Below are positions 58,618-64,000 of a DNA stretch of 64,000 bases, piece after piece. Within the stretch, counting starts at the first letter, position 1; each line of letters opens with the position of its first letter. This stretch comes from Nguyenibacter vanlangensis (GTDB taxonomy: Bacteria; Pseudomonadota; Alphaproteobacteria; Acetobacterales; Acetobacteraceae). Position numbers and translations under genes: made by a program. The stretch covers positions 4,605,501-4,669,500 of the forward strand of contig NZ_CP152276.1 of the NCBI RefSeq assembly GCF_038719015.1. Direction: 5' to 3'. The notes beneath the pieces are model-generated. The model made no database searches. It was given only the letters and a program-made list of their open reading frames with translations, and was not told where the DNA came from.

Positions 58618-61600
58618 ACCGGAGCCTGCGTCCCGCTACCGCTGCCGCCGGATGGCGCGGTGGATGCGCCGGCCAGCGTCGACTGCGCCAATGTTTCAAG
58701 CTGCGCCAGAAGCGGCGATGCTTCAAGCAGCGTGCGCAATTTGCGGCGACGCGCCGTCAGTGCCTTGACGGGATCGGCCAGATAAGGGTCCGTCGTGCAG
58801 TGGCCGTCTGCAAGTATGGCAATATCCTTGGCAAGGACCGCGATCTGCTGATGATCGCCGTTGGCGGCATCGTATGCGGGCATCATTCTGTAGGGTAGCG
58901 TGTGAAGATGCCGCTCCCCGAAATCGCCCTTCGGGTTAAACGCGAGGGTGGCGTTGGTGAGAGCCTCGCTGTTGAGCATGCCGACCTGGTACCAGGCCTC
59001 GTCCGCGTCCGTCACAACTTTCCAGTACAGTGTCTGGTCAACGACAAGGTCCTGAGCCTGCGCAACCGGAACGCACGCCGCGCAGATGATCTTGCCGCCG
59101 GCACCGGCCAGAATGAGGTACCCGCTCATACCGAAGACTTGCTTGGAAAGCTTACCCCGCTCATCGATGCGCTGTTGGAGCGACTTGCCTTTCCCCACCG
59201 TTTTGAGCCTCTGGTTGATCGCGGCGAACCGCCGTGCGGTCTGGGTAAAGCCCTGCCTGCGGATTTCGGCCTCGTCGAGAATGCTCCACGTTCCGCCCGC
59301 CGCGCGCAGCGCCGGCAGAGCCAGCGGCGCGCGATGGACACCGAGCACGAACGGCAGCAGGTTTTCCGACTGGGCCATGCGGAAAAGAAAGCGCGGCGCG
59401 ACGTGGCCGGGGAAGCGGTCTGCCGCCATTTCTTTGGCTGATTTGATCGTAAATCCCCACGCGGAAGCGCGTGTCGGCGTATCGACGCGAACCTCCGCGC
59501 CCGCATTCTGGACGATGTCCACGCAGACGGCCGTGCGCGGCATAAGGTCGGCTCCTTGCTGCGGCAGGTCGCCGCCACCGCCGGCCACGGCTGAACCGCC
59601 GCCCGTTTCGAGCACCCAGGCGCTGCGCGCCGAACCGATGGTGCGAACCGAAAAGCCTGCGGCGTTCAGCCCCGCGTCTGTCGCCACAAAGCCGCTAAAC
59701 GTGCTTTGTGGAAGACCGGTCGTATTCGCTCTTTTGTGACCGACCAGCGCCGCGCCGGGATATTTGAAGGTTCCGGGCGCGACCTGCCAGATTTCGGCGA
59801 TGTCGAACGGGACGGGGCGGTCGCTTGTCAGGAAATCATGCTGCCTGAGCCTTTCGTGGTGGGTGCCGTTCAGCACCGTGCCGGGTACAAGACAGGCGAC
59901 GCAGGCATGCGGTCCCAAATAACGGTCGATGGCATGAAGCAGGTGCATCGTGCCCAGCTCAAGATGGAGAAAGGACTGTCCTGCGGGCTGGATGCCGTAG
60001 AGTTTCGCTCGGCCTTTCAGCAAGTCCCGGTACGGGTTGTCGGCCAGCCCGCTCATGGCGAGCCATGGCGGATTGGACACAAGCCCGTTGAAGTGGCCGG
60101 TCAGGAGCCCCGGCCTGTAGGTATTGCGCAGGATGAACGCCCAGATGCCGTTGCGCCCGGCAACGGCCAGTTCAGCCATGCGATGCGCCAGCGGGAACAA
60201 CGCCTCGGAAAGCTGCTTGTAAAGCTCCGGCGACAACGTGATCCCGAACACGGCGATCGTGCCATCGAGAAAACTATCCGCGTCCGCCTTGCTGAAACCC
60301 GCAACGGTTCCGCGCTGCTGCGCATCGCGCGCCTCGTCATAGGCCCAGTCCACGATCTTGTCGAAAAATTCGCGGTATGCCGGCTGCACCAACGCTGTCG
60401 GCAGATGTACGGTCGTGCCGTCAAGCGATACCGGTATGGTATCGCTTTCGCCGACCAGCGGAACTGACGCCGAAACCGGTGTGACGGCGAACAGCGAGTC
60501 CGCATGATAGACCGGGATGACGATGGGCTTCGTCGCCGCCTTGATCTCAGCCGAGAGGCTGACGACCCAGGTCGTCTTGGCGAGACTGACCGCCAGCGGG
60601 TCGATGTCGAATCCGGTCGCCACGTCTTCAAGCTGTTCGATGGCGGAAAAGCCGAACCGGACCCGTGTGGCCTTTATGATTTCTGCGAGCATCGTGCCGG
60701 ACCCGCAGCACATATCGACGATCCGGGGGCTTTCCCCGTTCGGGAGGCCGTCGATGCAACGGTCGGCAAGCAGGCGCGCGAGCCAGTGCGGGGTCCATTC
60801 CTGGCCGAGCAGCTTGCGCTGGCTGCGGCGGGCGAGCTGCGCCATAAAGCGGCCGAACAAATCCTCATCGGGATACCAGCTGAAATCGTACGCATAGAGA
60901 TCGCGCTGGAGGTCGCGGGCCACCGCGACAAGCCGGTCGATGTAGGACGGGCCGAGAAGCCAGCCGAAATAATCCTGCTCGACCACATTCTCCAGCTGGA
61001 AATTGTTGCGGAAGAATTCCCCGTTCAGGATTGTCTTCAACTCGTCGTTCGTGCTGAGCACCGCCTTGCCTGTCAGTACGTTCGCGCTCAGAAGCCGCGC
61101 GAGAAGGGTCACGTAAGCTTCATCAACATATGCGGCGGTGCGGAAGGTGCCTGCCGGCCCTTCCAGATGATCGACGAACTGTGACCAGAGATCGGTGGCA
61201 AGGCTCGCCGACGGATCGGCTTTCCGCCCCTCGTCCACAAGCAACGACAAAGGCCCGGCGCTGCTCTTGTATGCGGCAGAGTCCATACCAAGGTCGGAGG
61301 CGAGGAATTCGGAACGCAACGGCCGCGACTGTTCGCGCGCCAGATGCTTCTTGATAAAGCCGCCGAGCTGCTCGGCGGACAGAACGCTGTCATCGGGTAG
61401 CTTGAGTTCGTCGATAACAACGAGCGTGATGTCGGCAGCGGTGCAGGACGATGGATCAACACCCGCTGCAAGCTCGGCATCGTAGGCGTACCATTCGACC
61501 GTGTCCGACAGTACGCCCCGGACCGTTGAAATCGGCATGCCCGCGCGGACAAGCCCCGCCGCCTGCTCCTGCACCTGCCCGTAGCCGGTATCGCGCTTGG

Positions 61601-61877
61601 CTGTGTTGCGCAGGTCGGATTCGTACTCAATCGTGGTCGAACCGACCAGATTGTCGATGAACCGGGATGCGGCCTTGCCTGATCCCGTGCCCACCTTGGT
61701 ATGGGCTTCCGTCCCTTCGGTGTAGTTGTTGATCCAGGTCTCGTGCGTGGTGTCCGGGAACATAAGCCGCAACCGTCCCACGAACTCGCTGCGCAGCACC
61801 GCCTCGACATGACTGGCATCCCGCAGCATGCGGCAGCGCGCAATAGTTTCACGAATGCGGGCAATATCAGCTGTCAT
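58611..61877 (-). CDS. Large adenine-type DNA methyltransferase with N-terminal nuclease-like region
   Basis: A 1088-aa protein. SAM motif I VDMCCGSGTML (~387-397), GFDIDPLAVSLAKTTWV, and the catalytic motif IV SNPPWLAM (~602) mark an N6-adenine-type MTase. GQEWTPHWLARLLADRCIDGL precedes motif I as in Eco57I/type I M subunits. The N-terminal 130 residues contain STTIEYESDLRNTAKRDTGY and GQVQEQAAGLVRAG, resembling restriction-enzyme PD-(D/E)XK domains but without a clear Lys. The C-terminal ~350 residues are probably target recognition. ATG at 61877 overlaps the upstream MTase gene by 11 bp. Confidence 0.85.
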   Translation of the reverse strand: MTADIARIRETIARCRMLRDASHVEAVLRSEFVGRLRLMFPDTTHETWINNYTEGTEAHTKVGTGSGKAASRFIDNLVGSTTIEYESDLRNTAKRDTGYGQVQEQAAGLVRAGMPISTVRGVLSDTVEWYAYDAELAAGVDPSSCTAADITLVVIDELKLPDDSVLSAEQLGGFIKKHLAREQSRPLRSEFLASDLGMDSAAYKSSAGPLSLLVDEGRKADPSASLATDLWSQFVDHLEGPAGTFRTAAYVDEAYVTLLARLLSANVLTGKAVLSTNDELKTILNGEFFRNNFQLENVVEQDYFGWLLGPSYIDRLVAVARDLQRDLYAYDFSWYPDEDLFGRFMAQLARRSQRKLLGQEWTPHWLARLLADRCIDGLPNGESPRIVDMCCGSGTMLAEIIKATRVRFGFSAIEQLEDVATGFDIDPLAVSLAKTTWVVSLSAEIKAATKPIVIPVYHADSLFAVTPVSASVPLVGESDTIPVSLDGTTVHLPTALVQPAYREFFDKIVDWAYDEARDAQQRGTVAGFSKADADSFLDGTIAVFGITLSPELYKQLSEALFPLAHRMAELAVAGRNGIWAFILRNTYRPGLLTGHFNGLVSNPPWLAMSGLADNPYRDLLKGRAKLYGIQPAGQSFLHLELGTMHLLHAIDRYLGPHACVACLVPGTVLNGTHHERLRQHDFLTSDRPVPFDIAEIWQVAPGTFKYPGAALVGHKRANTTGLPQSTFSGFVATDAGLNAAGFSVRTIGSARSAWVLETGGGSAVAGGGGDLPQQGADLMPRTAVCVDIVQNAGAEVRVDTPTRASAWGFTIKSAKEMAADRFPGHVAPRFLFRMAQSENLLPFVLGVHRAPLALPALRAAGGTWSILDEAEIRRQGFTQTARRFAAINQRLKTVGKGKSLQQRIDERGKLSKQVFGMSGYLILAGAGGKIICAACVPVAQAQDLVVDQTLYWKVVTDADEAWYQVGMLNSEALTNATLAFNPKGDFGERHLHTLPYRMMPAYDAANGDHQQIAVLAKDIAILADGHCTTDPYLADPVKALTARRRKLRTLLEASPLLAQLETLAQSTLAGASTAPSGGSGSGTQAPVC

Positions 61878-63993
61878 GGACGGTCCTTTGGCGGGCAGCG
61901 CACGCGGCCTCAAGGCGAGAGTCGATATGGCGCGCTACTTTCTTGAGGTCGTTTTCGTTCATACCGGGCAACGAAGCGGCCAGGATGAACATGTCGATCT
62001 GGTGCAGGGCTGACGGCACGCCCGCAGCCAGCTGCTGTCCGAGCGCGGCAAGTCTCTCGCAGTCGCGGTCCGACAAAACGGGAATCGGTACCTGACGTAT
62101 GTGCGTCGCTTCGAGTTTGAGCGCGCCGCCGCCAAGCGGGGTGCCGGCGGCTTCCATCGCCGCCCGGCACCAGCTGCTGTGGAACAGGGCGTAGAGCGCA
62201 TACGCTGTCCACCGCCTTTGCTCCGCCCACAGCGTTGAGAAGTTGGCATCAATCAGGACCGGCGGCTGCGTGTTCAGCGCGACGGCCGGTGTGCCGTGAT
62301 TGATGCGCGGCGTAAAAATCGCAGGCAGGTGGCGCGCGGTGAAGGCCGGCAGCATGTACCAAAAGCGCGGCACGTCGCGGCCGTTCGCGGGCCGGCGGAC
62401 ATTGGTGCGCACGGCCGTGAGATCGGGAATGAATTGGGCCGGCTTTTTCGGGTCCGGCGCAGTCCGGGCTGCCAGCCGCACGAACGACGCGAGCTCGGGA
62501 GGCATAACGCGGGGCGGAGACACGCGCCGCTTACGATAGGCCTCCGCCGCTTCTGCGACGAGCGGCTGGTCTTCCGGCAGAACCCAATCAGACAAATCAA
62601 GTGCTCGCGTGGCCGGAACGCGCCCGTCCGCAAAGGCTTGCATATCCGCCTGACGATGAAGAACGTGGCGCAGCGCCGCCACGGGAACGCGAACCTGCAT
62701 GTTCTCAAAGCTGTCCGATGTTTCGACGATGACGGTCTCACCCTCTTCGTCACCGGCCATTGCCACATAGAAAAACCGGTTACAGCCCGAACGCAAGCCC
62801 TGGCTGACCCGGATACCCGCCTGTTCGAGCGTCTGGAGGTGCGCCGGCGCCGCGCCGGGCGGCAGCATGTCCCGCAATCCTTCCGGTATCGCCGCCGGCC
62901 TTGCGTCCCCGGCGGAAAATAGCGGCAGGGCATCGCGCCTGTTTTCGGCCTTTTGGAACCAGCCCTTGCGTGCAAGGCGTTGCTCCAGTGTGCACCATTC
63001 CTCATCCAGCGCAAAGGGACGGCGCTCAATGCCCGGCACGTCCCCGTTTGCCGCGCCCGCCCATGCCGCAAAATCCCGCTCCGGTTCCGAACCGGGAAAG
63101 GCACCGCCCACAAGCGACTCTCCGCCCGCAGCCGCCGGTGCAACTTGCAGCCAGGTTGCCGGCAAAAGCGACCGGCCTGACACGGGCGCTTGCGCCTCGT
63201 CCCAAGAAAGCCGCCGCGCGATCACAAGATGCGTGCGCACCAGCGCATCGGAAAACCAGCCGGGTTGTGTATCCGCGACAATGTACTCAAGGCGAAACGA
63301 GCGCAGCAGCAGGTAGCGCACAACATCGGCATAGTCGCGCGAACGCCAGGTGGCGGGAACGACAAGGGCCAGGCGACCGCCCGGCCGTGTCAACAGGGCG
63401 GACAGGAGCCAGGCCGGTATGGAAAGATCGGCAAGGCCCGAATAGCCGTCAACCAGTGCCTGCCAGAGCGCGCGCTCGCCGCCGATCATGCGCGCATCAA
63501 CAATCGCGGACAGGCCCCGGCGCACGTCACCGACACCGGCACCGTTCCCGTTTTGCGATTGGTATCTCACATAAGGGGGATTGGTGATGACGAGATCGTA
63601 GCCGGGGGTATCTAGCGCCGCGATGGCGGCGGGGTCAAAAGCACTTCCCGTGAGAATATGGCTGCTCTCCGCAGCTTCGTCCGCCTGCAAAGCCGCCATC
63701 CTGCGACCGCAGAAGGCGGCTGTTTCGGAATCAAGCTCTATTCCGTGCAGTCGGCTGAGCCGAGCTCCCCGCGCCTGCGCCGTCAATGCTGCCGCATCAA
63801 GGAGGTCGCCGTGCCCGGCCATCGGATCGATCACCGTGCGCGCGCCGGGGTCGAGCGCTAGGTGCGCGAGAAGCGCCCCCAACGGCAACCCAGTAAAGAA
63901 CTGCCCCAGCCGTTTGCGCTGAGCCGGCGGCAGGCTTTCCTCAAAGGACCGCGCCGAGGACCTGATCGCGCCGACTGCGTCAGTCGCCGGCAC
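61867..63993 (-). CDS. Second adenine-type DNA methyltransferase (start near window edge)
   Basis: A 708-aa protein as read from the GTG at 63993. QRKRLGQFFTGLPLGALLAHL, motif I VIDPMAGHGDLLDAA (~54-68), GIELDSETAAFCGRRM and motif IV TNPPYVRYQS (138-141) define an N6-adenine-type MTase of the Eco57I-like group. The C-terminal half (GIRVSQGLRSGCNRFFYV, WYMLPAF, QVPIP) looks like a target-recognition domain. The frame stays open to the window edge, so the true start may lie beyond it. First visible gene of the MTase-MTase-PLD run. Confidence 0.85.
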   Translation of the reverse strand: MPATDAVGAIRSSARSFEESLPPAQRKRLGQFFTGLPLGALLAHLALDPGARTVIDPMAGHGDLLDAAALTAQARGARLSRLHGIELDSETAAFCGRRMAALQADEAAESSHILTGSAFDPAAIAALDTPGYDLVITNPPYVRYQSQNGNGAGVGDVRRGLSAIVDARMIGGERALWQALVDGYSGLADLSIPAWLLSALLTRPGGRLALVVPATWRSRDYADVVRYLLLRSFRLEYIVADTQPGWFSDALVRTHLVIARRLSWDEAQAPVSGRSLLPATWLQVAPAAAGGESLVGGAFPGSEPERDFAAWAGAANGDVPGIERRPFALDEEWCTLEQRLARKGWFQKAENRRDALPLFSAGDARPAAIPEGLRDMLPPGAAPAHLQTLEQAGIRVSQGLRSGCNRFFYVAMAGDEEGETVIVETSDSFENMQVRVPVAALRHVLHRQADMQAFADGRVPATRALDLSDWVLPEDQPLVAEAAEAYRKRRVSPPRVMPPELASFVRLAARTAPDPKKPAQFIPDLTAVRTNVRRPANGRDVPRFWYMLPAFTARHLPAIFTPRINHGTPAVALNTQPPVLIDANFSTLWAEQRRWTAYALYALFHSSWCRAAMEAAGTPLGGGALKLEATHIRQVPIPVLSDRDCERLAALGQQLAAGVPSALHQIDMFILAASLPGMNENDLKKVARHIDSRLEAACAARQRTVHDS

Positions 63994-64000
63994 TGCATAG

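Noticed and set aside
58611..61877. BREX PglX or type I HsdM identity for the large MTase
   Set aside because: No BrxA/B/C/Z, HsdS or HsdR gene is visible nearby, and the N-terminal region differs from what I know of PglX.

Overview
The window looks like the chromosome of an acetic acid bacterium (Acetobacteraceae, Gluconacetobacter-like; genus not provable from sequence alone). The grounds are very high GC, an alphaproteobacterial division/cell-wall (dcw) cluster, meso-DAP-type MurE, a GapR (DUF2312) protein, and the rplU-rpmA-obgE-proB neighbourhood.

Layout. (1) 1-3.2 kb: ligA (cut by the window edge), recN and bamD, all on the minus strand. (2) 3.3-21.6 kb: accessory DNA wedged between bamD and lpxC, genes I would expect to be neighbours in this group. 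It holds an Lrp-type regulator, an M13 metallopeptidase, a complete FecI/FecR/STN-TonB-receptor signalling set, a second TonB receptor, an ArsR-regulated Asp-nucleophile hydrolase, xylulokinase, a TetR-controlled MFS exporter, a decayed vapBC/XRE scar, a GNAT acetyltransferase and a VOC protein. The M13/FecIR block (about 3976-11913) is bracketed by a ~484-bp direct repeat (offset exactly 8422 bp, about 97-98% identical). The left copy has a complete regulator and a stub of the receptor gene; the right copy has a truncated regulator and the complete receptor. This is the geometry left by single-crossover (Campbell) integration of a circle.

(3) 21.7-42.7 kb: the dcw cluster in one direction, mraZ-rsmH-ftsL-ftsI-murE-murF-mraY-murD-ftsW-murG-murC-murB-ddl-ftsQ-ftsA-ftsZ-lpxC, mostly with 1-4 bp gene overlaps. 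It is preceded by three 10-bp-spaced TGGGA boxes (candidate MraZ operator), a 35-bp palindrome and the RNase P RNA gene. (4) 43.5-51.8 kb: ordinary chromosome: an HSL-type esterase, zwf-(membrane protein)-petA, gapR, a proline-rich membrane protein, proB-obgE and rpmA-rplU. proB carries an 11-base homopolymer right after its start codon.

(5) 52.1-64 kb: a tRNA-Ser(CGA) gene followed by a lower-GC region and then a defence-like island. It contains a DUF6119/TIGR04141-like protein, a small conserved-looking ORF, a zinc-hook AAA/SMC-like ATPase, and an overlapping operon of two adenine-type DNA methyltransferases and a PLD-family nuclease. The island runs off the right edge, so its full composition (helicase, integrase, attachment site) is unknown. 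It is the best candidate here for an undescribed system.
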